Below, one piece after another: positions 35,469 through 44,368 of a DNA stretch of 56,490 nucleotides. The position numbers were made by a program, and so were the translations under genes. How positions within the stretch are numbered: the stretch's first letter is position 1; each line of letters starts with the position of its first letter. This DNA is from Alishewanella metallidurans (GTDB lineage Bacteria > Pseudomonadota > Gammaproteobacteria > Enterobacterales > Alteromonadaceae): NCBI RefSeq assembly GCF_036983985.1, contig NZ_JALAHQ010000007.1, positions 1 through 56,490 on the forward strand, written 5' to 3'. The notes under the pieces were generated by a model. It searched no databases. It was not told the DNA's origin and saw only the letters and a list, made by a program, of their open reading frames with translations.

Positions 35469-36677
35469 ATGAATAAGCCTTCAGCCACATTAGCACGATT
35501 AACCTTACTCGAAACCCGAGAAAAATCACTAAAACGATTACACCCGTGGATTTTTTCTAAAGCCATAAAAACAGTTAGTGATAACCTGTCTAGCGGCCAA
35601 ACTGTTGAGGTGTTTAGTAGTAAAGGCGAATGGTTAGGTTATGCAGCTTATTCTGCACATTCGCAAATACGTGCTCGTGTTTGGAGCTTTAACCAAAACG
35701 ACATCATTGACGCCAGTTTTTTTCAACGCCGAATTGCTCGCGCATGGCAGTTACGGACTGAAGTATTTAATTTAAATGACACTACAGGTTTAAGAGTTGT
35801 TGCAGCAGAGTCTGATGGTTTACCTGGTGTTACCATTGATAAATATGACAACATATTAGTTTGTCAGCTGTTGTCTGCCGGTGCCGATGCGTGGCGTGAC
35901 GCTATTGTCGCCGCTTTAATCGCATTATTTCCTGAGCATAGTATTTATGAACGCTCAGATGTTGATGTGCGTAAAAAAGAAGGCTTAAAGCCAGTTACAG
36001 GCTGGCTGCACTTGCCTAGAACATCGGGCGAAGTGGTTATTAAAGAACATGGCATGTCGTTATTAGTTGATGTAATGCAAGGCCATAAAACCGGATTTTA
36101 TCTTGACCAACGCGCCAGCCGAGCGGCCGCAAAACGCTACGCAAAAAATAAAACGGTGCTAAACTGTTTTAGCTATACTGGCACCTTTGGCGTTGCTGCA
36201 CTGCAAGGTGGTGCCTCATCAGTTACTAACGTTGACTTATCAGAGCTGGCATTGAATACCGCGCTAAAAAATGCGGAACTTAATCAGTTAGATCTCTCTA
36301 AGATAGATAACGTTAAATTTGATGTGTTTAAACTACTGCGCCAATACCGAGAGCAAGGTAAACAGTTTGATATGGTTATTCTTGATCCGCCAAAGTTTGT
36401 CGACAGTAAGGCTCAGCTAATGTCAGCCTGTCGCGGTTATAAAGACATTAATATGGTAGCAATGCAAATTGTGAAACCCGGCGGCTTATTGTTAACGTTT
36501 TCATGCTCAGGTTTGATGGAAGACGGCTTATTTCAAAAAATAGTTGCCGACGCAGCCATTGATGCCAAAAGAGATTGTTTATTTATAGAAAAACTTAGCC
36601 AAGACAGTGATCACCCTATTGCCAGCTTTTATCCAGAAGGCAGTTATCTAAAAGGTTTGGTCTGCAAAATATACTAG
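35469..36677 (+). CDS. rlmI: 23S rRNA m5C1962 methyltransferase RlmI
   Basis: RlmI methylates C1962 of 23S rRNA using S-adenosylmethionine. The 402-residue protein (E. coli 396) has an N-terminal PUA domain (REKSLKRLHPWIFSKAI) and a Rossmann methyltransferase domain with NCFSYTGTFG from 232, D306-PPKF, and the FSCSGLM segment. Extensive identity to E. coli RlmI runs along the whole length (for example ACRGYKDIN and SDVDVRKKEGL). The ATG is at 35469, divergent from the PIG3-type gene. Confidence 0.95.
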   Translation: MNKPSATLARLTLLETREKSLKRLHPWIFSKAIKTVSDNLSSGQTVEVFSSKGEWLGYAAYSAHSQIRARVWSFNQNDIIDASFFQRRIARAWQLRTEVFNLNDTTGLRVVAAESDGLPGVTIDKYDNILVCQLLSAGADAWRDAIVAALIALFPEHSIYERSDVDVRKKEGLKPVTGWLHLPRTSGEVVIKEHGMSLLVDVMQGHKTGFYLDQRASRAAAKRYAKNKTVLNCFSYTGTFGVAALQGGASSVTNVDLSELALNTALKNAELNQLDLSKIDNVKFDVFKLLRQYREQGKQFDMVILDPPKFVDSKAQLMSACRGYKDINMVAMQIVKPGGLLLTFSCSGLMEDGLFQKIVADAAIDAKRDCLFIEKLSQDSDHPIASFYPEGSYLKGLVCKIY

Positions 36678-36718
36678 GCGCCATGCACTGTAGTACATTG
36701 GCATAACAGGAGACACAA

Positions 36719-37288
36719 ATGAAATTAATCGCACTTAGCTTATTGTTAAGCTCTCAGGTTGCCGTTGCAGCAAACTGGCAACTGGATAACGAAAAATCCA
36801 GTCTGTATTTTGTTTCAGTAAAAAATGACGTTGTTGCCGAAACTCATCAATTTAATCAGTTAAGCGGTAGTTGGGACGGTAAAACCGTGTCTATTACCGT
36901 ACCGGTAATGAGTATGCAAACCAATATTCCTATTCGTAATGAGCGGATATGGCAGTATGTGCTACAAGCTGAGCAATATGCCAATATTAAGGTAAGTGTG
37001 CCGTTAAGTGACGATAGTGTTGCGGCGCTAAGCGTAAATAACTCAACAGTCTTAGATTTGCCGCTAACCATTACCATTGCAAAAGAGCAAGCTATGATTA
37101 ATAGCAAAGTACGCATTACCAAGTTAAGCGATAATACATTACAAGCAAGCTCTGAAAGCCCATTGATGCTAAATACCAACAGTTTTAACTTAACAGCAGG
37201 TGTAGCAAAACTACAAGAGCTGGCGGGGTTAAAACGCATTGATCCTCTGGTACCGGTGAGCTTTAATGTGCGGTTTTCACCACAATAA
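36719..37288 (+). CDS. YceI-family periplasmic protein
   Basis: The 189-residue precursor has a signal peptide (cleavage near VAVA-A at 17-18). The mature domain is a lipocalin-like YceI fold starting WQLDNEKSSLYFVSVKN and ending in a hydrophobic strand VSFNVRFSP. YceI proteins bind polyprenoid lipids; the ligand and role here are unknown. The ATG follows a GGAG site, 41 bases after rlmI, so the two may be cotranscribed. Confidence 0.88.
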   Translation: MKLIALSLLLSSQVAVAANWQLDNEKSSLYFVSVKNDVVAETHQFNQLSGSWDGKTVSITVPVMSMQTNIPIRNERIWQYVLQAEQYANIKVSVPLSDDSVAALSVNNSTVLDLPLTITIAKEQAMINSKVRITKLSDNTLQASSESPLMLNTNSFNLTAGVAKLQELAGLKRIDPLVPVSFNVRFSPQ

Positions 37289-37297
37289 ACAACCAAT

Positions 37298-37325
37298 AAA
37301 AAAGCAGCCTAGGCTGCTTTTTTTA
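37298..37325. terminator. Bidirectional terminator between yceI and the PilZ gene
   Basis: AAAAAAGCAGCCTAGGCTGC is followed by TTTTTTTAC, a self-complementary hairpin with an A-run before and a T-run after. It can stop both converging transcripts. Confidence 0.85.
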
Positions 37326-37338
37326 CTATAACCGACTG

Positions 37339-37638
37339 TTAACTCAATTCCAAAAAAGCTAAACCCAGCTGATAAATATCCTCACTCTCTTGACTGCACC
37401 GCATTACCTTAGCGCTGGCATCCAGAGGTGGAACACTGGCATTAGCAGAATCTAGCCGTAATCTAATTAATGTGCCCATTTCTAGCGGTTCATCAACTTC
37501 AACTGACATACCTGACGCACTTAAATCACGGCAGATCCCGTCAACGACACGGCCTGTTTCTGGATCATTAATCATCAGTTTTACATCGGCATTCACCATC
37601 ATGCGAAAATAATGCCGGTTGTCTCCTCTTGTCAGCAT
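37339..37638 (-). CDS. PilZ-domain protein
   Basis: The 99-residue single-domain protein has both c-di-GMP-binding motifs: R8xxxR12 (RHYFR) and D38LSASG43, with standard spacing. The rest predicts the PilZ beta-barrel. It is probably a small cytoplasmic c-di-GMP receptor; its target is unknown. It lies downstream of hrpA on the same strand, with an 86-base gap, and ends at the shared terminator. Confidence 0.9.
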   Translation of the reverse strand: MLTRGDNRHYFRMMVNADVKLMINDPETGRVVDGICRDLSASGMSVEVDEPLEMGTLIRLRLDSANASVPPLDASAKVMRCSQESEDIYQLGLAFLELS

Positions 37639-37724
37639 AATACCTCCCCTAGCTAGAACAGCTCTAAGTTATAGAACTTTCTGCAGGTGCTGTAAAGAGG
37701 TGTTAGCAACATGCATTGCTTTTG

Positions 37725-40700
37725 TTAAGTTTTCACTTCGTTAACGGCATGTAATATACGTTTAACCGAAATAGGATACGGCGTACCTAGCTGCTGTGCG
37801 TGCAGCGATACCTTTAACTCTTGCAGCATCCAATAAATATCTTGTACAAGCTCTGGTAATAACGAGCTACCCGCAAACTTGCCGAGTAAGTTTTGATAGG
37901 CATCGGCGGCTTTTTGATATTCGTGCATTAATAACCGATCACGTTGTGGGTCAGTTGGTAATTTCTCTAGTCGTTTTTGCATCGCTTGCAAATAACGCAG
38001 TAAATCATCTAACCGTGTTGCGCCATGGCGACTAACAAAGCCTTTAAAAATAAGCTCATTTAACTGTTGTTTAATATCACCTTGTGATTGCACATGGGCT
38101 AAATCTACTTTGCCTTTTAAGCGTTTTTGTATGTCGTGGCATAGCGTCAAAATTTGCTCTACTTTAAGCGCAATCGATAATACGCTCTCACCTAGTTCAG
38201 CACGCACCCGTTCGCGTAACAACGTGAACTCATCACTATTTTGCGGTATCGCTGTTTTAGCTATTAGTGCATCAACACCAGCGGCAATGCAGTCATCAAT
38301 AAGCTCTAATACCCGACCAAACGGATTAAAATACAAACCAAGTTTAGCTTTGTTGGGTAACGACTCTTGTAGGTATTTTACTGGCGATGGAATATTTAGC
38401 AGCAATAAACGCCTAAGCCCCTGCTTGGTGGTTTGTAGTGCTTGTTGCGGGTTGTCTAATAACTTTATGGCTACCGAGTCACGCTCATCTACTAGCGCCG
38501 GAAAGGCTTTAATTTCATAGCCGGCCTGCAGTTTTATATATTCTTTGGGTAACTGACCAAAGCTCCACTGTGTCAGTTTATTTTGTTCAATACCTTGCTC
38601 AGCGACCTGACTTAAACTTTGTTGCACCTCGCCTTGCAAGCCTTGCTTTAATAAACCCAGCGAGCGACCTTGCTGCACTGTCGTACCTTTTTCATCGACT
38701 ACTTTAAAATTCATTTTTAAATGCAGTGGCACACTTTGTAAATCCCACGCTTCGTGCGGTATATCTATGCCCGACATGCGTTTTAAGCGATAGCTGATGC
38801 TTTCAAGTAATTTGCCATCAGCTGGCTGAATACTTTGCATTAAAGCATCAGCATAGTTGGGTGCGGGCACAAAGTTGCGCCGGTAGTGTTTTGGTAACGA
38901 TTTAATTAGCGCGACTAATAAATCGTGCCGTAACGCGGGTATTAACCAGTCAAACCCGGTTTCTTCAAGTTGGTTTAATAATGCCAGAGGAATAATAAGG
39001 CTAACACCGTCATCTATTTCGCCTGGGGCAAAATGATATTCTAGTGGTAAGGTTAAATTACCTTGGCGCCACATTTCAGGAAACTTATCCGCAGTAATAT
39101 CGCTCGCATCACGATTTAATAAGCTGTTCGGATCAAAGTTTAGATAGTTGGCATCTTCAGCGCGCTTTTTCTTCCACCACTTGGCAAAATCAATGCGATT
39201 GTTGGCCCACTCTGGCACCCGCTCAGCGTAAAAGGCCGCTAGCGTATCTTCGTCTACCAGAATATCGCGACGTCGTGATTTCTCTTCTAGCGCCGTTACA
39301 TCATCAATTAAGCGCTGGTTGTGCTGTAAAAAGGCATCGTTGCTAGCCAATTCTTGGTTAACTAAGGCTTCACGAACAAAAATACCATGGCACACTGCGG
39401 CATCTATTTTGCTATATAACACGGCGCGTTTAGCAACAATAACTAAGCCATACAAGCTAACTTGTTCATAGGCGATAACGGCGCCACGTTTTTTCTCCCA
39501 GTGCGGTTCGCTATAGTTACGATTAACCAAATGTTGCGCCAGCGGCTCTATCCACTCAGGTTCAATTTTGGCAAGGGTTCGGGCATAGAGTTTACTGGTT
39601 TCTACCCATTCGGCCGCCGCAACCCATTTGGGCTTACGCTTAAATAAATGGCTACCCGGAAAGACAAAAAAGCGGGTTTGCCGTGGGCCTAAATAATCAG
39701 CTTCACTGTCTTTAAAACCAACCTGTCCCAGCAAACCGCTAAGTACCGCTTGATGAATGGGTATATAACTGGCCGCTTGGCTATTAAGCGTGTAGCCTTG
39801 CTCTTGCATTAGCTGCGTAAGTTGTGCGGTTAAATCTTGCCATTCGCGTACCCGCAAATAATTTAAAAACTCTTGACGACACAAACGACGAAACTGGTTA
39901 TTACTTAGTTCTTCTTGCTGCTGTTGTAAGTACTGCCATAACTTTAACCAGCTAGCAAAGTCAGAGTCGGGATCAGCAAAACGTTGATGACATTGATCGG
40001 CTTTTTGTTGCTTATCAAGTGGTCGTTCACGCGGATCTTGAATGGATAGCGCTGCAGCAAGCACCAGCAATTCTTGTAACGCGCTATTATCGGCGCCAGC
40101 GAGCACCATTCGCGCTAACCGTGGGTCTATCGGTAACCGCGCCAGCTTTTTACCTAATTCAGTTAGCTGCAAGCCTTGTTTACTGCTTTGCAGTGCTATA
40201 GCACCAAGCTCTTCCAGTAATTTGACGCCGTCATTAATAAAGCGGCTATCGGGTCGTTGTAAAAACGGAAACGCAGCAATATCGCCCAGCCCTAACGCCA
40301 GCATTTGCATAATAACCGAGGCTAGGTTAGTGCGCAGAATTTCCGGATCGGTAAACTCTGGTCTAGCGTTAAAATCATCTTCACTATATAAACGAATACA
40401 AATACCGGCGGCAACGCGGCCACAACGCCCTTTTCGTTGGTTAGCACTGGCTTGGCTAATGGCTTCTATTGGCAGCTGCTGTACTTTAGAGCGGTAGCTA
40501 TAACGCGACAAACGCGCGGTGCCAGGGTCAATAACATAGCGAATACCTGGCACTGTTAACGAGGTTTCGGCTACGTTAGTGGCCAGCACAATGCGCCGAC
40601 CACTGTGGCTTTGAAAAATGCGATTTTGCTCTGCGGCACTTAAACGAGCATAAAGCGGTAACACTTCGGTATGCGGCAGCTTTAATTTATCTAACGCATC

Positions 40701-41642
40701 GGCGGTATCGCGAATTTCTCGCTCACCGTTAAGAAATATAAGAATATCACCAGGAGGCTCACGGTACAGCTCATCGACAGCATCAAAGATGCCTTGCAGC
40801 TGATCGGCGTCTTTCTCCTCTTGCTCTGATATTGGCCGATAACGGGTATCAACCGGATAAGTACGTCCAGATACTTCAATAATAGGCGCATCAAAAAAAT
40901 GCTTAGAAAAGCGCTGAGGGTCAATAGTGGCTGAGGTAATAATCAGCTTTAGATCAGGGCGCTTGGGTAACAGTTGTTTGAAATAACCAAGTAAAAAATC
41001 GATATTAAGACTACGTTCGTGCGCTTCGTCAATAATAATGGTGTCGTATTGGTTTAAAAAACGGTCTTGCTGAATTTCAGCCAGTAAAATACCGTCGGTC
41101 ATTAGCTTAATATAAGTGTTATCACTGGTATGATCGCCAAAGCGTATTTTATAACCAACCTTATCACCCACCTGACATTCTAGCTCTTGGGCAATACGAT
41201 CGCACACCGTGCGCGCAGCTAAACGACGTGGTTGGGTATGGCCAATCATACCGCTTATACCTCGGCCTAGCTCAAGGCAAATTTTGGGTATTTGCGTGGT
41301 TTTACCTGAGCCGGTTTCACCAGCAATAATCACTATCTGATTTGCGGCAATTGCAGCTTTAATCTCATCTTTCTTTTCTGAAACCGGCAACTGCAAGGCA
41401 TAGTTAATTTTTGGCAGCGACTCACGCCTAGCAACAACCAAGGCTTCTGAGCGGCCTATATCCTTGGCAATACGTGCCAGCTGTTGAGTTTTTACTGTAT
41501 CCGCTAGGCTTTGGCAATTATGTAAACGACGACGCAAACGAAACTGATCTTTTAATAAGCAGCCAGTAACACGAGATAGTAATTCAGGAATAGTGATAAC
41601 AGGTTCAGACAAAACAACGCCCTCGTTAATAGAGGGCGTCAT
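37725..41642 (-). CDS. hrpA: ATP-dependent RNA helicase HrpA
   Basis: This is a large DEAH-box helicase; E. coli HrpA rescues collided ribosomes and processes some mRNAs. The 1305-residue product (E. coli 1300) has Walker A GETGSGKT at 108-115, DEAH at 205-208, SAT (ITSATID), the helicase C and HA2 domains, the OB-fold region, and the long C-terminal part specific to bacterial HrpA (DUF3418-like). The end LGTPYPISVKRILHAV is highly conserved. The start is doubtful: ATG at 41642 sits at the edge of a stable hairpin without a ribosome-binding site, while TTG at 41612 follows GAGGG by seven bases. Confidence 0.95.
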   Translation of the reverse strand: MTPSINEGVVLSEPVITIPELLSRVTGCLLKDQFRLRRRLHNCQSLADTVKTQQLARIAKDIGRSEALVVARRESLPKINYALQLPVSEKKDEIKAAIAANQIVIIAGETGSGKTTQIPKICLELGRGISGMIGHTQPRRLAARTVCDRIAQELECQVGDKVGYKIRFGDHTSDNTYIKLMTDGILLAEIQQDRFLNQYDTIIIDEAHERSLNIDFLLGYFKQLLPKRPDLKLIITSATIDPQRFSKHFFDAPIIEVSGRTYPVDTRYRPISEQEEKDADQLQGIFDAVDELYREPPGDILIFLNGEREIRDTADALDKLKLPHTEVLPLYARLSAAEQNRIFQSHSGRRIVLATNVAETSLTVPGIRYVIDPGTARLSRYSYRSKVQQLPIEAISQASANQRKGRCGRVAAGICIRLYSEDDFNARPEFTDPEILRTNLASVIMQMLALGLGDIAAFPFLQRPDSRFINDGVKLLEELGAIALQSSKQGLQLTELGKKLARLPIDPRLARMVLAGADNSALQELLVLAAALSIQDPRERPLDKQQKADQCHQRFADPDSDFASWLKLWQYLQQQQEELSNNQFRRLCRQEFLNYLRVREWQDLTAQLTQLMQEQGYTLNSQAASYIPIHQAVLSGLLGQVGFKDSEADYLGPRQTRFFVFPGSHLFKRKPKWVAAAEWVETSKLYARTLAKIEPEWIEPLAQHLVNRNYSEPHWEKKRGAVIAYEQVSLYGLVIVAKRAVLYSKIDAAVCHGIFVREALVNQELASNDAFLQHNQRLIDDVTALEEKSRRRDILVDEDTLAAFYAERVPEWANNRIDFAKWWKKKRAEDANYLNFDPNSLLNRDASDITADKFPEMWRQGNLTLPLEYHFAPGEIDDGVSLIIPLALLNQLEETGFDWLIPALRHDLLVALIKSLPKHYRRNFVPAPNYADALMQSIQPADGKLLESISYRLKRMSGIDIPHEAWDLQSVPLHLKMNFKVVDEKGTTVQQGRSLGLLKQGLQGEVQQSLSQVAEQGIEQNKLTQWSFGQLPKEYIKLQAGYEIKAFPALVDERDSVAIKLLDNPQQALQTTKQGLRRLLLLNIPSPVKYLQESLPNKAKLGLYFNPFGRVLELIDDCIAAGVDALIAKTAIPQNSDEFTLLRERVRAELGESVLSIALKVEQILTLCHDIQKRLKGKVDLAHVQSQGDIKQQLNELIFKGFVSRHGATRLDDLLRYLQAMQKRLEKLPTDPQRDRLLMHEYQKAADAYQNLLGKFAGSSLLPELVQDIYWMLQELKVSLHAQQLGTPYPISVKRILHAVNEVKT
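41617..41639 (-). terminator. Hairpin across the hrpA start region
   Basis: On the minus strand ACGCCCTC, a seven-base loop, then GAGGGCGT is followed by TGTTTTG. It lies 58 bases past the stop of the CBS-domain gene and spans codons 2-9 of the annotated hrpA frame. It could terminate the CBS transcript, or fold over the hrpA ribosome-binding region. The T-tract is interrupted. Confidence 0.45.
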
Positions 41643-41696
41643 GCTACCAAGAGCGGTAGGTAAAAATCCAGCGTTAACGCATGGCGAGCAGCGTAA

Positions 41697-42116
41697 CTAA
41701 CTTACTTTTCGATAATGTGACCGTAATTCTTTATCTATCGCGGCTAACACATCGCTACGGGTAATAATACCCAGTAAATAACCATCATCGTCGATTACTG
41801 GATAGAGCTTAGGTTTTGCTTTAAGCATAATTTGTGCAACATCGATAATGCATTCATAAGCTTTTACTGTTAACACCGCGCTATTCATAACATCTGTAAC
41901 CCTTGACGCTTGTTGGTCATGGTAAGTTGACATTAGCATGCGCTGCAAACAGTCTTGCTCAGAAATAAAACCAATAATTTTAAGCTGACTATCAACCACC
42001 GGTCCGCCGGTTTGCCGAGCACGTAACAAACGATCAACGGCCATCTCAACCGGCATATCGGCAGTAAAGGTAACCGGATACCGGTTCATATAATCAGCCA
42101 CTTTTAGCGCGTCCAT
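41697..42116 (-). CDS. CBS-domain-pair protein
   Basis: The 139-residue protein consists of two CBS motifs (about 5-60 and 72-132), recognisable from VADYMNRYPVTFTADMPVEMAVDRLL and VTDVMNSAVLTVKAYECIIDVAQIML, each ending in a GFISE/GIITRSD segment. Such Bateman modules bind adenine nucleotides and act as sensors. Without a fused effector domain the partner is unknown. It lies upstream of hrpA on the same strand with a hairpin between. Confidence 0.88.
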   Translation of the reverse strand: MDALKVADYMNRYPVTFTADMPVEMAVDRLLRARQTGGPVVDSQLKIIGFISEQDCLQRMLMSTYHDQQASRVTDVMNSAVLTVKAYECIIDVAQIMLKAKPKLYPVIDDDGYLLGIITRSDVLAAIDKELRSHYRKVS

Positions 42117-42216
42117 AGATCCCTCCGCATTACATAAATAAACAAGGTATAGATAGCTTATTAATAACTATTTAACCTGACCTTAAGGTTAGCGGAGTTT
42201 ACTGTCGTTAACCGAA

Positions 42217-43218
42217 TTAATTTTTACTTGCAAAAATTTCACTGATAACCGGACCACCTTCAGTTTTCATTGCGCGGTACATACCTTCGCTATTAAACGC
42301 CCAGCTTAATTTACCTTTATTGTCCACGACAATAACGCCACCATCGCCACCAATCTGTTTTAATTCAGCAATGACTTCCTGTGCCGCTACGGCTGCTGTT
42401 TTTTGCTGATACTTGGCTCTGGCGCATATTTCATAGGCCACTTGGTAACGAATAAAATACTCACCATGGCCGGTAGCTGATACTGCACAACTGCTATTAT
42501 CGGCAAAGTTACCTGCACCTATTACCGGTGCATCACCAATTCTGCCATAACGTTTTGCTGTCATACCACCAGTAGAGGTAGCCGCTGCTAAGTTACCTTG
42601 CCGGTCGATAGCTACCGCGCCTACTGTGCCCATTTTCCAAGCTGGGTCAAACGGTATAGAGGCTTGATGCGGTTGTGGCGTCATGGCCTGTTTGGCGCGC
42701 TTTAATGACTCATAACGAAAATCAGTATCAAAATAACTATTTTCTACCAACTCAAGTTTTTGCTCTTGCGCAAACTGCTCAGCGCCCTTGCCTGCTAACA
42801 TCACATGCTCTGAATGCTGCATTACCGCTTTCGCTAGCAATATCGGGTTTTTCACATTGGTAACACCGGCTACAGCGCCTGCGTTGCGATCTCGGCCATC
42901 CATAATAGAGGCGTCCAGTTCGTGAGTTTCATCAAAAGTATATACGGCACCCTTGCCAGCGTTAAACAACGGCGAGTCTTCAAGCACTAATACAGCCGCG
43001 GTTACCGCATCAACGCTAGAACCGCCTTTTGCCAGCACCTCATAACCTTGGTTAATCGCATGGCTTAACATGGCATGATACGCCTGCTCTTGCTGCTCGG
43101 TCATATTGGCGCGGTTAATGGTTCCTGCACCCCCATGGATCACTATACCAATAGGTGTAGTTGATGCTACAGCGACAGTTGACAGGCTCAGTAACCCTGC
43201 GGTAAGTAAAGCTTTCAT
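42217..43218 (-). CDS. iaaA: Isoaspartyl peptidase / L-asparaginase (Ntn hydrolase)
   Basis: This plant-type asparaginase cleaves itself to expose a threonine nucleophile and then hydrolyses isoaspartyl dipeptides and asparagine. The 333-residue precursor has a signal peptide (cleavage near VAVAS), so it is probably periplasmic. The autocleavage site is G197-T198 in KMGTVGAVA. Substrate residues appear as TGGMTAKRYGRIGDAPVIGAG and TGHGEYF. It starts with ATG and follows the terminator of the fabD-like operon. Confidence 0.92.
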   Translation of the reverse strand: MKALLTAGLLSLSTVAVASTTPIGIVIHGGAGTINRANMTEQQEQAYHAMLSHAINQGYEVLAKGGSSVDAVTAAVLVLEDSPLFNAGKGAVYTFDETHELDASIMDGRDRNAGAVAGVTNVKNPILLAKAVMQHSEHVMLAGKGAEQFAQEQKLELVENSYFDTDFRYESLKRAKQAMTPQPHQASIPFDPAWKMGTVGAVAIDRQGNLAAATSTGGMTAKRYGRIGDAPVIGAGNFADNSSCAVSATGHGEYFIRYQVAYEICARAKYQQKTAAVAAQEVIAELKQIGGDGGVIVVDNKGKLSWAFNSEGMYRAMKTEGGPVISEIFASKN

Positions 43219-43296
43219 TGTTTTATTCCTTGTCGTTATCTTACCTAGTTGTACGTTATTTCAGAATAAATCACAACAATCGACTGATCGAAAAAG

Positions 43297-43327
43297 TGAA
43301 ACGCCACGTGATATACGTGGCGTTTTT
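43297..43327 (-). terminator. Terminator of the gcdH-E1-FabD-like operon
   Basis: The minus strand reads ACGCCACGTATATCACGTGGCGT followed by TTCACTTTTTCG, a perfect 9-base-pair stem and a T-rich tail, 22 bases past the stop of the FabD-like gene. On the plus strand the hairpin is followed directly by a T-run, so it may act both ways. Confidence 0.75.
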
Positions 43328-43348
43328 CGACAACGAGCTATGCATTAG

Positions 43349-44368
43349 TTAGACACAATGCACACGTTGCTCTGGCAGCCCCATACTAAGAATATAAGGT
43401 AGCCCAGCTTGCTGCGCTGCAACAAAGTCTTGCTTTGAGCCTATACCCTGCCAGTTAATTTGAATTAGGCTTTGCGCTACCGCACCACCTAATGCACCAC
43501 CTGGGCCCAGTAAAATAATATGCTCTGGCGCAAACTCTTTTACGGCGGTTTGTAACGCTAATGAAAAATCATACGTCTGACAGACTTGATGCTGCAAGGT
43601 GTAGTGCTGCAGTGCGCTTAAGCTAGAGCCCAGCGCAGGCCAAATGTGGCCTTTACCATCAATTAACGGTAACTTTGGCTGGCTAAATTGCTGCGCTGGC
43701 CATAAGTTTAATGCCTTATCTGACGCACTTTGCATTAAACGGGTATGAAAACCAGCATGCCCTGGCAATAATAGCGGGAAACGATCATCACAAGGTGGTA
43801 ATGCCGCGATTGCTGATTTAACTGCTGTTTCAGTGCCAGCTAACACGGCATAGCCGCCGTAAACAATCGACATATACAGCTCGTCTTGATGCTGAGCTAA
43901 TTGCTGCTGCACCAAGGCAATTCGTTGCGGGTCGGGCTGCCAGTTCTCATCAATTACCGGATAAATAAACTGGGCACCGGCACCACCTGCTGTTAGCTGT
44001 GCCATATCAATAACTAATTGCATGCCGGTATCGGGCGCCAGCACGCCAGCACAGCCCAGTGCGGTGTACCACCCCATAGAGTTACCGGTAACGGCCACAA
44101 CATCAAATTGTTCGCTATTAATACTTTGGTAATCACTAACGCCAGCGGCAAAAATTAAGCCGGCCGCATTCTCGGCTTTTAAATGCTGACTACGGTTAAA
44201 TACGGGCAGTTGATCCAGCTCAGAAATGGTTGTTAAGTTTCGTTCTTGTCTAACGCTGTCAAACTGCTGTAACAGGGCTTTATCGGTTAGATGCTGCGTA
44301 ATATAACCCAGCTCAGGTTTGTTATAAGTGCCTCGCCCTGGGCAAACCACTAGTGCAGTTTTTTTCAT
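43349..44368 (-). CDS. FabD-like acyltransferase lacking malonate-binding arginine
   Basis: The 339-residue protein has the malonyl-CoA:ACP transacylase fold. The nucleophile elbow is GNSMG with S97, and H204 in LLLPGHAGFH matches FabD His201. Two FabD hallmarks differ. The N-terminal PGQG loop reads PGRG (R12 in place of the oxyanion glutamine). In the segment aligned with VRLRGQLM the arginine that binds the malonyl carboxylate is M122 (VIDMAQLT). The acyl donor is therefore probably not malonyl-CoA. It overlaps the upstream E1 gene as ATGA and is the last gene of the operon. The alignment is by eye. Confidence 0.8.
   Translation of the reverse strand: MKKTALVVCPGRGTYNKPELGYITQHLTDKALLQQFDSVRQERNLTTISELDQLPVFNRSQHLKAENAAGLIFAAGVSDYQSINSEQFDVVAVTGNSMGWYTALGCAGVLAPDTGMQLVIDMAQLTAGGAGAQFIYPVIDENWQPDPQRIALVQQQLAQHQDELYMSIVYGGYAVLAGTETAVKSAIAALPPCDDRFPLLLPGHAGFHTRLMQSASDKALNLWPAQQFSQPKLPLIDGKGHIWPALGSSLSALQHYTLQHQVCQTYDFSLALQTAVKEFAPEHIILLGPGGALGGAVAQSLIQINWQGIGSKQDFVAAQQAGLPYILSMGLPEQRVHCV

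Noticed and set aside
36856..37296. 146-residue minus-strand frame opposite yceI
   Set aside because: It is antisense to a gene with signal peptide and family match, and it runs into the shared terminator.
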